Of a stretch of 64,000 nt of DNA, positions 1-8,571 are shown one piece after another (the first letter of the stretch is position 1; each line of letters opens with the position of its first letter). The DNA is from Streptomyces sp. SID12488. GTDB lineage: Bacteria > Actinomycetota > Actinomycetes > Streptomycetales > Streptomycetaceae. Made by a program: the position numbers and the translations under genes. Under the pieces are notes generated by a model. The model made no database searches. It saw only the letters and a list, made by a program, of their open reading frames with translations, and was not told where the DNA came from. The stretch is from contig NZ_JAAGLT010000005.1 in the NCBI RefSeq assembly GCF_010548275.1, forward strand, positions 186,001 to 250,000, in the 5' to 3' direction.

Positions 1-446
1 CTCGCGAACGCGGAGCGGAAACGCCGGGCGTCGTAGGCGGAGTTGGCGAGGACGACATCCGTCCCCGCTCTCGTCATCAGGCCGTCGACCATCTTCTCGT
101 AGACGACCCCGACATAGCCGGTGACAGTGATCGGGCGCTGCTCCAGCCCCTCCCACGCCAGACCCAGGCTGTGCGTGAGCGTGAGAATCGTGCCGCCGGC
201 GATTGCCATCACCACGATGTCGGCGTCGGCCAGCTGCTCGTCGTCGACGAGTTCGACGGCGGACACCTCACGCTGGGTGTCGGGGACGATGCCGATCTCG
301 GCGAGCTGCCGCTCCGTCGGGCACGAACGGCCGCGCAGGAAGAACGCGTCGAGAGCATGCCCGGGGGCGATCTCGCGGGCCACCGACGCCCCCCACTTCC
401 ATCTCGTGTCCGAGTCGGCTAGTACGGCGATGCGTTTGGGAGGCAT
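1..446 (-). CDS. Putative glycosyltransferase (DUF6716-like), C-terminus off the window
   Basis: Partial gene: 148 residues run from an ATG at 446 to the left edge with no stop. The start has a good ribosome site (AAAAGGG about 10 nt upstream). The N-terminus reads MPPKRIAVLADSDTRWKW, then an alternating alpha/beta pattern with hydrophobic strands (ADIVVMAIAGGT, TGYVGVVYEKM). This resembles the Streptomyces family I remember as DUF6716 putative glycosyltransferases, found near sugar-modification genes. The GT-B-like fold is an inference from the strand pattern. No signal peptide is seen, so it is probably cytoplasmic. Its neighbours to the left are outside the window, so substrate and pathway cannot be judged. 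Confidence 0.55.
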   Translation of the reverse strand, partial: MPPKRIAVLADSDTRWKWGASVAREIAPGHALDAFFLRGRSCPTERQLAEIGIVPDTQREVSAVELVDDEQLADADIVVMAIAGGTILTLTHSLGLAWEGLEQRPITVTGYVGVVYEKMVDGLMTRAGTDVVLANSAYDARRFRSAFA

Positions 447-811
447 GGCTCAGCGCCCTTTTCTGAAGTTGGTGCGGCAGGGTGAGCCGAGGCTAGAAGC
501 GGAGCGTGGGTGTCCGATGAGGAGTTCCGAGGAATCTCCTGTGAACACGTGGTCCTCGAACGTCCTTGAACGTCCTTCATCACCCGGGGCCGCCGGTGCG
601 CATCCTGTCGCTCTGGTCGTACGGACCCTTCCGAACGCGACAGAACCGTCCGCCGGTCCCGGGGGAGGTAGTGCCGGAAGACTCCCTGGCGGCACAGGAC
701 GGGGGTGAGCTGTTCGCCGAGGTCCGTGGTGCGTTCGGGCGGCCTCACGACATGTGCAGGGCTACCCGCCAACACTCACGGACGGCACACGAACGGACGT
801 CGGGCCTCCGG
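447..811. other. Intergenic region upstream of the DUF6716-like gene
   Basis: 365 bp without a convincing gene. It must hold the promoter for the leftward gene ending at the window edge. The only structure noticed is a perfect tandem copy of a 10-mer, GAACGTCCTT, at 558-567 and 568-577, which could be a regulator site. Open frames here have poor codon structure and no ribosome sites. Confidence 0.5.
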
Positions 812-1708
812 TCAGGCGGGCCTTGACCGAGTCGCGTAGAACGCGACGGCAGAAGCAGCCGCCACGTTGAGAGAGTCGATCCCGGCGGACATGGGAATGC
901 GCACCCACTCATCCGCGGCCCGAAGAGCGAACGTGGACAGCCCATGCCCCTCCGACCCCAGCATGATGGCGCACCTCTCGAAATACTTCGGATCCAGCCT
1001 GTCCAGCGGAGTCGCCTTCTCGTCCGGGGTCATGGCCAGGATGTCGAACCCGGCCTCACGCACGAGATCGAGCCCCGCCGGCCACGCGTCGAACCGCGCA
1101 TAGGGAACCGAGAAGACAGCACCCATCGACACCTTGATCGCACGCCGGTACAAGGGATCCGCACAGTCCGGCGACAGCAGGATGCCCCTGATACCCAGAG
1201 CGGCGGCGCTACGGAACGCAGCCCCAAGATTCGCATGATCAACGAAACCCTCGAAGATCGCGATCCGCTGACCTGCGTCATCCTGCGGACCCGAAGCGAA
1301 CATCGCGCCGATGTCGGTGTGGTCGTTGACCGACTCCATGACCACCGTCCGGCGCGCGGTCTGCAGGAGTTCGTCCGCCGTCGGGAGCGGTTTGCGCTGC
1401 ATGGAGGCGAGGGCGCCACGGTGCACGTGGTAGCCGGTGACACGTTCGGCGAGCTCTGGGCTCACCGCGTACACCGGCGCCGGGAGTTCGTCGATGACGT
1501 CGCGCATGACGTCGACCCACTTCGCGGACAGGAGCATCGAACGCATCTCGTAACCGGCGTCCTTGGCCCGTCTGATGACCTTCTCGCCCTCGGCGATGAA
1601 CAGGCCCTCCGCGGGCTCGCGTTTGCGGCGCAGTTCGACGTCGGTCAGTCCCGTGTAGTCGCGCAGACGCGGGTCGTCGGGGTCCTCGACGGTGATGAGA
1701 TCGGCCAC
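812..1708 (-). CDS. TrmH/SpoU-family RNA 2'-O-methyltransferase
   Basis: 298 residues. The C-terminal half has the three SPOUT knot motifs: NLGAAFR at 160-166 (motif 1, the catalytic Arg), LGSEGHGLS at 250-258 (motif 2) and IPMSAGIDSLNVAAAS at 271-286 (motif 3). Family members transfer methyl from SAM to ribose 2'-OH in rRNA or tRNA. The target cannot be told from sequence. The N-terminal 110 residues look like a substrate-binding extension. The start chosen is a GTG (MADLITVEDPDDPRL) because the frame upstream is Arg/Pro/Gly-rich antisense shadow of the next gene; no strong ribosome site decides it. It lies 65 nt downstream of cobA on the same strand and may be read from the same transcript. 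A second SPOUT methylase lies at 53.5 kb. Confidence 0.85.
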   Translation of the reverse strand: MADLITVEDPDDPRLRDYTGLTDVELRRKREPAEGLFIAEGEKVIRRAKDAGYEMRSMLLSAKWVDVMRDVIDELPAPVYAVSPELAERVTGYHVHRGALASMQRKPLPTADELLQTARRTVVMESVNDHTDIGAMFASGPQDDAGQRIAIFEGFVDHANLGAAFRSAAALGIRGILLSPDCADPLYRRAIKVSMGAVFSVPYARFDAWPAGLDLVREAGFDILAMTPDEKATPLDRLDPKYFERCAIMLGSEGHGLSTFALRAADEWVRIPMSAGIDSLNVAAASAVAFYATRSRPA

Positions 1709-1773
1709 AGGGGTGATACTGCCTTGTCCTGGGTGCGGTGCCAACGGCTGGGAACGGATTGTGTTACCCGGGG

Positions 1774-3006
1774 TTACAGCAATGTCGTCGGGCCTACGTT
1801 CACGACCGCGCCGATCACGATCACCGCAGGGGGCTTCACGTCCTGCGTACGGACCGTCTCGGCGACCGTCGCGAGGGTCGCGTCTACACGCCGCTGGGCC
1901 GCGGTCGTGCCCTCCTGGACCAGGGCGACCGGCGTGTCCGGGGACTTGCCGTGCGCGACCAGGGTCTCCGCGATCCGGCCGATCTTGTCGACGCCCATGA
2001 GGACGACGAGCGTGCCGGTCAGCTTCGCGAGGGACGGCCAGTCGACCAGGGAGCGTTCGTCGTCGGGGGCGACATGGCCGCTGACCACCGTGAACTCGTG
2101 GGCGACCCCGCGGTGCGTGACCGGGATACCGGCCGCGCCCGGGACCGAGATCGAGCTGGAGATGCCGGGGACGACCGTGCAGGCGATGCCCGCCTCGGCC
2201 AGCGCCTGGACCTCCTCCATGCCCCGCCCGTAGACGTACGGGTCGCCGCCCTTGAGCCGTACGACCCGCTTGCCCAGCTTCGCGTGTTCGATCAGCGCGT
2301 TGTTGATGGCCTCCTGGGCCATGTAGCGGCCGTACGGGATCTTCGCGGCGTCGATCACCTCGACGTGCGGGGGCAGTTCGGCGAGGAGGTCGCGCGGGCC
2401 GAGCCGGTCCGCGATGACCACGTCCGCCTCGGCGAGCAGGCGGCGGCCCCGGACCGTGATCAGGTCCGGGTCGCCGGGGCCGCCGCCGACCAGGGCGACG
2501 CCGGGGGCGCGGGTGCGGTGGTGGGGCGCGACGAGTGTGCCGTCGCGCAGGCCCTCGACGACCGCGTCCCGGATGGCGGCGGTGTGGCGGGGGTCGCGGC
2601 CCTTGGCGTCCGTGGTGAGGACGGCGACCGTGACGCCCTCGCTGTGGCCGGTGGCCGGGGTCCAGGCCGTCGCCGCGTCGGCGTCGTCGGAGCGGACGCA
2701 CCAGACGCGGTGGCGTTCGGCCTCGGCGGAGGCCTGGGCGTTGGCCTGCGCGTCGCTGGTCGCGATCAGGGCGTACCAGGCGTCCGCCAGGTCGCCTGCC
2801 GCGTAGGGGCGGCGCTCCCAGGTGAGTTCGCCCGCGTCCGCCATCGCCTCCACGGAGGGGGTTGCCTCCGGCGATACGAGGAGGATGTCCGCGCCCGCCG
2901 CGATGAGGGCGGGCAGGCGGCGCTGGGCCACCTGGCCGGCGCCCAGGACCACCACTCGGCGGCCGGTGAGGCGGAGGCCTACGGGGTAGGCGGGGTGTTC
3001 GGCCAT
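1774..3006 (-). CDS. cobA: Uroporphyrinogen-III C-methyltransferase with siroheme-synthase N-terminal domain
   Basis: 410 residues. Residues 10-150 form a Rossmann domain (VVVLGAGQVAQRR, 18-30) like the precorrin-2 dehydrogenase part of CysG. Residues 169-400 are a tetrapyrrole methylase: VALVGGGPGDPDLITVRG, then KGGDPYVYGRG, VPGISS and GIPVTHR, the SAM-binding and substrate signatures of SUMT. It should convert uroporphyrinogen III to precorrin-2, feeding siroheme or cobalamin. It is shorter than E. coli CysG (about 457 residues) and the linker between domains is reduced, so ferrochelatase activity is uncertain. The ATG at 3006 has a GAGGGAG site 10 nt upstream. It sits with cobT and cobL, supporting a cobalamin role; a strong hairpin separates it from cobT. 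Confidence 0.92.
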   Translation of the reverse strand: MAEHPAYPVGLRLTGRRVVVLGAGQVAQRRLPALIAAGADILLVSPEATPSVEAMADAGELTWERRPYAAGDLADAWYALIATSDAQANAQASAEAERHRVWCVRSDDADAATAWTPATGHSEGVTVAVLTTDAKGRDPRHTAAIRDAVVEGLRDGTLVAPHHRTRAPGVALVGGGPGDPDLITVRGRRLLAEADVVIADRLGPRDLLAELPPHVEVIDAAKIPYGRYMAQEAINNALIEHAKLGKRVVRLKGGDPYVYGRGMEEVQALAEAGIACTVVPGISSSISVPGAAGIPVTHRGVAHEFTVVSGHVAPDDERSLVDWPSLAKLTGTLVVLMGVDKIGRIAETLVAHGKSPDTPVALVQEGTTAAQRRVDATLATVAETVRTQDVKPPAVIVIGAVVNVGPTTLL

Positions 3007-3140
3007 GGGGGTGCGGCTCCCTCGTGCGGTGGTTCTGATCGGAGCCCTGTGTGTTGCCTCGGGCACGGGTCCTGACGTGCGCATTTTACGGCGCGGGTGG
3101 GGTGGGGGCTCGGGGCAGGGGTTTCTCTTCCCCGAGCCCC

Positions 3141-3187
3141 CGGCCCGTTCCTTCCCGAAGCCGGGGCCTTCGGGAAGGAACGGGCCG
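3141..3187 (-). terminator. Perfect 20-bp hairpin after cobT
   Basis: Arms 3141-3160 and 3168-3187 are exact reverse complements (CGGCCCGTTCCTTCCCGAAG and partner) with a 7-nt loop. It begins 9 nt after the cobT stop and lies before the cobA start on the same strand. There is no U-run, as is usual for Streptomyces terminators. cobA therefore probably needs its own promoter. Confidence 0.8.
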
Positions 3188-3195
3188 GCGCGCGG

Positions 3196-6100
3196 CTACT
3201 TCTCCGTTACTCCCGCCGAGTCGAACGTCGCCACCTCGTGCATCGCCCTTGCTGTGCTCTGGACCAACGGCAGGGCCAGGAGTGCGCCCGTGCCCTCGCC
3301 CAGGCGGAGGTCCAGGTCGATCAGGGGGCGCAGGCCCAGCTTGTTCAGGGCCGCCACGTGACCCGGTTCCGCGCTGCGGTGGCCCGCGATGCACGCGGCC
3401 AGGACCTCGGGGGCGATGGCGCGGGCCACCAGGGCGGCGGCGCCGGCGCTGACACCGTCCAGGATCACCGGCGTACGGAGTGAGGCACCGCCGAGGAGCA
3501 GGCCGACGATGGCCGCGTGTTCGAAGCCGCCGATCGCCGCCAGCACGCCGATCGGGTCGGTCGGGTCCGGCTGGTGGAAGTCGATGGCACGGCGGACGAC
3601 CTCGGTCTTGCGGGCGAGGGTCTCGTCGTTGATGCCGGTGCCACGGCCCGTGACCTCGGCGGGGTCCGTGTCCGTGAAGACCGAGATCAGGGCCGCCGAC
3701 GCCGTGGTGTTCGCGATGCCCATCTCACCCGTGAGCAGGGCCTTGTTGCCGGCCGCCACCAGGTCGCGGGCCGTCTCGATGCCCACCTCGATGGCCGCCT
3801 TGGCCTCCTCGCGGGTCATCGCGGGGCCGGTCGTCATGTCGGACGTGCCCGCGCGGATCTTGCGCGGCAGCAGGCCGGGGGTGGCGGGCAGGTCCGAGGC
3901 GACGCCCACGTCGATGACGCAGACCTCGGCGCCCACCTGGTTCGCGAAGGCGTTGCAGACCGCGCCGCCGCCGAGGAAGTTGGCGACCATCTGGGCCGTC
4001 ACCTCCTGCGGCCAGGGGGTGACGCCCTGGGCGTGCACTCCGTGGTCGCCCGCGAAGATCGCGACCGCCGCCGGCTCGGGGATCGGGGGCGGGCACATCC
4101 GGGACAGCCCGGACAGTTGCGCGGAGATGATCTCCAGCATGCCGAGCGCGCCCGCCGGCTTCGTCATGCGCTTCTGGCGCTCCCACGCCTCGCCGAGCGC
4201 TTTGGCGTCCAGCGGGCGGATGTTGGCGACGGTCTCGGCGAGCAGGTCGTGCGGCTCCTCACCGGGCAGCGCGCGACGGCCGTACGTCTCCTCGTGCACG
4301 ACCCAGGACAGCGGGCGGCGCTTGGACCAGCCCGCCTGCAGCAGTTCGGGCTCCTCCGGGAACTCGTCGACGTAGCCGACGCAGAGGTAGGCCACGACCT
4401 CCAGGTGCTCGGGCAGACCCAGCGCGCGGACCATCTCGCGCTCGTCGAAGAAGCTGACCCAGCCGACACCGAGGCCCTCGGCGCGGGCGGCGAGCCACAG
4501 GTTCTCGACCGCGAGCGCGGAGGAGTAGGGGGCCATCTGCGGCTGGGTGTGCCGGCCGAGGGTGTGCCGGCCGCCGCGGGTCGGGTCGGCGGTGACGACG
4601 ATGTTCACCGGGGTGTCGAGGATGGCCTCGATCTTCAGTTCCTTGAACTGCTTCGCCCGGCCCTTGGGCAGCGACCTGGCGTACGCCTCCCGCTGCCGCG
4701 CGGCCAGTTCGTGCATCGTGCCGCGTGTCTCCGCCGAGCGGATCACGACGAAGTCCCAGGGCTGCGAGTGGCCGACGGACGGCGCCGTGTGGGCCGCCTC
4801 CAGCACGCGCAGCAGTACGTCGTGCGGGATCGGGTCGCTGCGAAAGCCGTTGCGGATGTCCCGGCGCTCACGCATCACCTTGAGCACGGCCTCGCGCTCG
4901 GCGTCGTCGTAACCCGGGGCGGCGGGGCCGGTGGACTGTCGTCGTACGTCCTCCGCCGGCGCCGTGCTCTCGTCGCCCTCTTCCTGGTCTTCCTGGTCTT
5001 CCTGGTCGGCGGCCCTCGTGTCCAGGTCCTCCGCCTGCTGTGCCACCTGTAGGGCATCGAGGTCAGGGGCGAGGTCTGGTTCGAACTCCTCGGCCGGGGC
5101 CGCCGCCACAGGTTCGGGGGTCGGTTCCGCCTCCTGGAGAGCCGGGTCCTCGGTTTCCGCCGCTTCCGGCTCCGGTTGCGGAGTCTCGAGGGCGAGTACC
5201 GGTGCGGGCGCGGGTTCCTCCTCCGGGGGGAGGACGAGCGCGTGCGGGGGCGTCGAGGTCAAGTACGGGGTGGGGAGCACCGCATCGTCCACCGGGACGA
5301 ACTCGCCCACCGGCTCGACGAACGGTGGCTCGGTCTGCAGGTGGGGCTGGTCGGCCGGCTCGGCGAACGGGGCGGTTTCCTCGGCGGGCTCCGCGTACTG
5401 CTCGGCGAAGGAGGTTGCGGTGACAACGGCTTCCGGGGCGGGCGCCTCCGCAGGTACGGCCTCGTACAGGGGTTCCGCGAGCGGGGCGACCTCGGTCACC
5501 TGGGCGGACGTGTCCGTCTGCTGGGACGCCGGGTCTGCCAGGTGGACAACCGGGGACTCCTCCTCGGCGGGCGGAGTCGGGAACTCCCCTACGGGGACAC
5601 CCGGAGCCTCGGCCTGGGCGCCGGGGTCCACCATCTGCGGGTCGCTCTCGGGGGCGGCCTGCGGGACCGTCTGCGCGACGGTCTCCTCGTAGGCCTCGGG
5701 GGCGAACTGAGCCTCCGGCGCCGTCAGGACGTCCGGCACGAGCTGCTCTTCCGGTACGACCGGCTCTTCCGGTACGACCGGCTCTTCCGGTAGGACCGGC
5801 GCGGCCAGTACGGGTTCCGCCGCCGGAAATCCGGGTTCGGCCTCCGCTACGACGATCAGGTCGTCCTCGGGCTGCGTCACAGCGGCCTCGGACTCCTGCG
5901 GTGCCTGCGCCACCTCGATGGTCATGGGGGGCGCCGGGAAGGCGGCGCCGGCCTCGGGGCCCCCGACTGCGGGGAGCGCCACGGCGGGGTCCGGGATCTC
6001 GGGGACCTCGAAGGCGTACGCGTTCTCCGGCGGGTGAACCGCTGAGGGGGCGACGGGCTCGGTCGTCTCGTAGGCGTCCTCCGGCTCCTCGTACGAGGCT

Positions 6101-6825
6101 TCCGGGGGCGATTCCTGGAGCGCCGGCTCGGGCTCCGACGGCTCCGGGACCTCGACCGTCTCGGGCGCCGGTTCCGGTTCCGGTTCCGGGGTCGGGGTCG
6201 GGGTCTCCAGCAGAAGTGGAGCAACCGTTTCCGCAGGGTGGGTCGTCTCGCTCACCAGCGGCGGGGCCGGCGCGGCCTGTACCGCTGTCCGGGCCGGGGC
6301 CTGGGCGCCCCAGGGAGCCGCGCTCTGCGGGGCCGCATCGGCGAGCAGAGGGGGCGCGTCGAGGTATTCGGGGCCGGGGGCCTGCGCGGGCGCGCCGAAC
6401 TGGCGTACCGGTGCGGTCATGCCCGCCGGGCCGCGGTCGGCGAGGGAGCGGACCGGGCTCGCGGAGGCGTCGGGGGTCGGCGGGCCGAGGTGCAGCGGGC
6501 GGCGGGGCGCGATCGGCGCCGACGCCTGGGCGACGGCGGTCTGGGTCGCCAGCCGGACGGCGCTCAGGTCGACCGAGCCGCTGTCGCGGCCACCGGTCTC
6601 GTGCGGGCCGGGCTCGTGCACGGCCTCGACGACGGGCGCCGGGACGGGTGGAGCGACCTCGTTGCCCCAAGCGCTCTGGGCGCCCGGGAGCAGCAGCAGG
6701 TCTTCGTCCTCGGCGGTGGTCTCGGAGAGGTAGGTGTACGCACCGTGCGTGGGAACGCCCGGCTGTTCCACCATGCCTGCGTTCTCCGGCAGCCCCTCGG
6801 CCGGGACCTGGCCGGTGTCGGTCAT
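3196..6825 (-). CDS. cobT: BluB-CobT fusion with long disordered N-terminus
   Basis: 1209 residues. About 1-635 is low-complexity Pro/Glu/Ala/Val sequence without a recognisable fold. About 640-850 is a nitroreductase-fold BluB domain (RRDIRNGFRSDPIP, SVGHSQPWDFVVIRS), the family that makes 5,6-dimethylbenzimidazole from FMNH2 and oxygen. About 875-1209 is CobT: AGDHGVHAQGVTPWPQ, TGEMGIANTTASAA, GHRSAEPGH and RLGEGTGA, which carries the catalytic Glu. CobT joins dimethylbenzimidazole to nicotinate mononucleotide to give alpha-ribazole phosphate, so the enzyme would make and use the lower ligand of B12 in one chain. Usual CobT is about 350 residues and BluB about 220. The ATG at 6825 has GAGGGG upstream. 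The N-terminal tail is acidic and repeat-prone (DQEDQEDQEE; three EEPVVP-type units); its role is unknown. Confidence 0.93.
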   Translation of the reverse strand: MTDTGQVPAEGLPENAGMVEQPGVPTHGAYTYLSETTAEDEDLLLLPGAQSAWGNEVAPPVPAPVVEAVHEPGPHETGGRDSGSVDLSAVRLATQTAVAQASAPIAPRRPLHLGPPTPDASASPVRSLADRGPAGMTAPVRQFGAPAQAPGPEYLDAPPLLADAAPQSAAPWGAQAPARTAVQAAPAPPLVSETTHPAETVAPLLLETPTPTPEPEPEPAPETVEVPEPSEPEPALQESPPEASYEEPEDAYETTEPVAPSAVHPPENAYAFEVPEIPDPAVALPAVGGPEAGAAFPAPPMTIEVAQAPQESEAAVTQPEDDLIVVAEAEPGFPAAEPVLAAPVLPEEPVVPEEPVVPEEQLVPDVLTAPEAQFAPEAYEETVAQTVPQAAPESDPQMVDPGAQAEAPGVPVGEFPTPPAEEESPVVHLADPASQQTDTSAQVTEVAPLAEPLYEAVPAEAPAPEAVVTATSFAEQYAEPAEETAPFAEPADQPHLQTEPPFVEPVGEFVPVDDAVLPTPYLTSTPPHALVLPPEEEPAPAPVLALETPQPEPEAAETEDPALQEAEPTPEPVAAAPAEEFEPDLAPDLDALQVAQQAEDLDTRAADQEDQEDQEEGDESTAPAEDVRRQSTGPAAPGYDDAEREAVLKVMRERRDIRNGFRSDPIPHDVLLRVLEAAHTAPSVGHSQPWDFVVIRSAETRGTMHELAARQREAYARSLPKGRAKQFKELKIEAILDTPVNIVVTADPTRGGRHTLGRHTQPQMAPYSSALAVENLWLAARAEGLGVGWVSFFDEREMVRALGLPEHLEVVAYLCVGYVDEFPEEPELLQAGWSKRRPLSWVVHEETYGRRALPGEEPHDLLAETVANIRPLDAKALGEAWERQKRMTKPAGALGMLEIISAQLSGLSRMCPPPIPEPAAVAIFAGDHGVHAQGVTPWPQEVTAQMVANFLGGGAVCNAFANQVGAEVCVIDVGVASDLPATPGLLPRKIRAGTSDMTTGPAMTREEAKAAIEVGIETARDLVAAGNKALLTGEMGIANTTASAALISVFTDTDPAEVTGRGTGINDETLARKTEVVRRAIDFHQPDPTDPIGVLAAIGGFEHAAIVGLLLGGASLRTPVILDGVSAGAAALVARAIAPEVLAACIAGHRSAEPGHVAALNKLGLRPLIDLDLRLGEGTGALLALPLVQSTARAMHEVATFDSAGVTEK
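5745..5798 (-). repeat. Three tandem 18-bp units inside cobT
   Basis: The unit GCTCTTCCGGTACGACCG occurs at 5745-5762 and 5763-5780, and with one C-to-G change at 5781-5798. It encodes EEPVVP-type repeats in the disordered N-terminal region. This looks like slippage expansion of a region with little structural constraint. Confidence 0.9.
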
Positions 6826-7211
6826 GCGTACCCCTCGCCCATCGGTTAGTGCTTCTACGACCAGCTCACCCGTAACGGCTCACCGATCGCCCCGTAGTGA
6901 AGAACGAGCATGCGCGCCCAGCGGCACGAACGACCCGTCCCAGAAAGACGACAAAGCCACTAACTGGCATTGTCGCCATCAACTGGCATTCTTGCGGTCG
7001 TTCCGCCGTAGCGGCACCTTGATCCGCCACGGACCGCTGTGGACTGCGCCACGTTGCGCGCCCCAACGGCTCCGCCGTACCACACTCACCCCAAAACGGG
7101 CGCGTTTTCCGGACATTGGGCTACGAAGTGCCGGGCCACCGAGTGCAGTGCAACGGTCGGCCAGCCTACCGCGCGCAGTACGACAACAGGATCACGGGAC
7201 TGCAACCGGCG
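6826..7211 (-). promoter_or_regulatory. Upstream region of cobT with paired AATGCCAGTT repeats
   Basis: 386 bp between cobL and cobT. Read toward cobT it contains AATGCCAGTT twice, at 6981-6990 and 6962-6971 (plus-strand AACTGGCATT), start to start 19 nt apart and about 135-165 nt upstream of the cobT ATG. The word is AT-rich for this genome and recurs once at 25627-25636, before the flavin operon. I looked for the conserved B12-box of cobalamin riboswitches and did not find a convincing match, so the repeats are better read as a protein site or promoter region. Confidence 0.45.
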
Positions 7212-8432
7212 TCAGGTGGCACGGTCGGGCAGCACTCCGCTGAGCAGGAACGCGACGCTCCGCTCCTTCTCCGTCCAGGCCCGGATGTCGAGCTCGACGG
7301 ACTGGAGGAGGGCGCACTCGACCTGGTAGCCGTGCTCGGTCAGGTCGCGGCCGACGAGTTCGGCCGCGTCGCGGGTCGCCGCGTGCGTCACGATGCGCTG
7401 CGGGCGCCGGTCTGCGACCGCGGAGACCACCGCCGCTCCCCCGCCGCCGACACGGACGACGTCGGGCTCGGGGAGGTCCTCCAGGACGTGCGGGGCCTCG
7501 CCGCGCACGATCTGGAGCTGGACACCGAAGCGGCGGGCGGCGAAGTCGGTGCGGGCGCAGGCGTCCACGTTCCGGTCGACGGCGATGACGGCGGCGCCGC
7601 TGCGGGCCGCGTCGGTGGCGAAGGCTCCGCTGCCACAGCCGATGTCCCAGACGAGGTCGCCCACGCGCGGTCCCAGGCGGGCGAGTTGGGCGGCCCGCAG
7701 CAGTTCCGTCTCGCCTTCGGCGTACCCGGTCGAGCCGTGCCCGTACGCCTCGGTGGGCAGGGCCCAGCCGCGGGGACCGGCCGCCGGGTCGCGGCCGGCG
7801 ATCCAGTCGCTGTCGCCGCCGACGGCGACCGGGCCGCCCATGACGATGACGACGTTGGGATCGCGCCAGGCGCGGTCGGCGGCCTTGTCGGAGGTGAGGA
7901 TCGAGATCTTCTCGCGCGCGGTGCCCAGTTCCTCGCAGATGACGAAGGTGCGGTGGACTCCGTCGAGGAGCAGGCCGAGTTCGGCGGGGCCCGCGCCCGG
8001 TGAGGTGAGGACGGCGACCTTGGTGTGGGCACGGCACACGTTGACCGCGCGGCGCAGGGTGCGGCGGTGGGCGACGACGATCTGGGCGTCGTCCCAGGGC
8101 ATTCCGGCGCGGGCGAAGGCGGTGGCCACCGAGGACACTGCGGGGACGACCTCGACCTCGAGCCCGAACTCGGGGTTGCGCAGGGTGCGTACGACACCGA
8201 AGAAGCCGGGATCTCCGTCGGCGAGGACGACGGCTGTGCCGCGATGGCCCGCGATACGGGGGGCCGCGAGGCCTACGCTGCCGAGGCGGACGCGTTCGGC
8301 GGCCGGAGGCACTTCAGGGAGAGCGAGGTGGTGGGCCGAGCCGGCCACCAGCGTGGCGGCGCCGAGGGAGGCGCGTGCCGAGGCGCTCAGGGGTGAGCCG
8401 TCCCAGCCGATCACCGTGACCCGGTCGGCCAT
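7212..8432 (-). CDS. cobL: Precorrin-6Y C5,15-methyltransferase (decarboxylating), CbiE-CbiT fusion
   Basis: 406 residues. About 1-195 is a tetrapyrrole methylase (VTVIGWDGSPL, LADGDPGFFG, VPAVSSVATAFARAG), matching CbiE. About 215-406 is a Rossmann SAM methyltransferase (VWDIGCGSGAFA, then AVDRN), matching CbiT. Together they methylate C5 and C15 and decarboxylate the acetate side chain of precorrin-6Y in cobalamin synthesis. Length and domain order match CobL. The ATG at 8432 is used. It is oriented with cobT and cobA, but the 386-bp gap to cobT suggests separate promoters. Earlier ring-contraction genes are not in this window. Confidence 0.93.
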   Translation of the reverse strand: MADRVTVIGWDGSPLSASARASLGAATLVAGSAHHLALPEVPPAAERVRLGSVGLAAPRIAGHRGTAVVLADGDPGFFGVVRTLRNPEFGLEVEVVPAVSSVATAFARAGMPWDDAQIVVAHRRTLRRAVNVCRAHTKVAVLTSPGAGPAELGLLLDGVHRTFVICEELGTAREKISILTSDKAADRAWRDPNVVIVMGGPVAVGGDSDWIAGRDPAAGPRGWALPTEAYGHGSTGYAEGETELLRAAQLARLGPRVGDLVWDIGCGSGAFATDAARSGAAVIAVDRNVDACARTDFAARRFGVQLQIVRGEAPHVLEDLPEPDVVRVGGGGAAVVSAVADRRPQRIVTHAATRDAAELVGRDLTEHGYQVECALLQSVELDIRAWTEKERSVAFLLSGVLPDRAT

Positions 8433-8571
8433 CGTCGTCAGTCTCCAGAGGGTTCGGCGTGGTCGTCGGGCAACTGGGGGAACTTGGGGGCATCCCCTAC
8501 GGAGTCGGCCGTATCGGTGCTCCGTGAGGGTATCGGGTGTTCCCGTGGTGTCCGGCCGCGTAACCCTCGGT

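Noticed and set aside
1709..2701. N-terminal extension of the RNA methyltransferase
   Set aside because: The upstream frame is Arg/Pro/Gly-rich and antisense-like over cobA; family length is satisfied by the GTG at 1708.
5063..6670. Large Arg-rich open frame within the cobT region on the same strand
   Set aside because: It is the shifted frame of the disordered CobT head; the frame used carries BluB and CobT motifs downstream.
6826..7211. Cobalamin riboswitch before cobT
   Set aside because: I could not find the conserved B12-box or matching arms on the minus strand. A covariance search would settle it.
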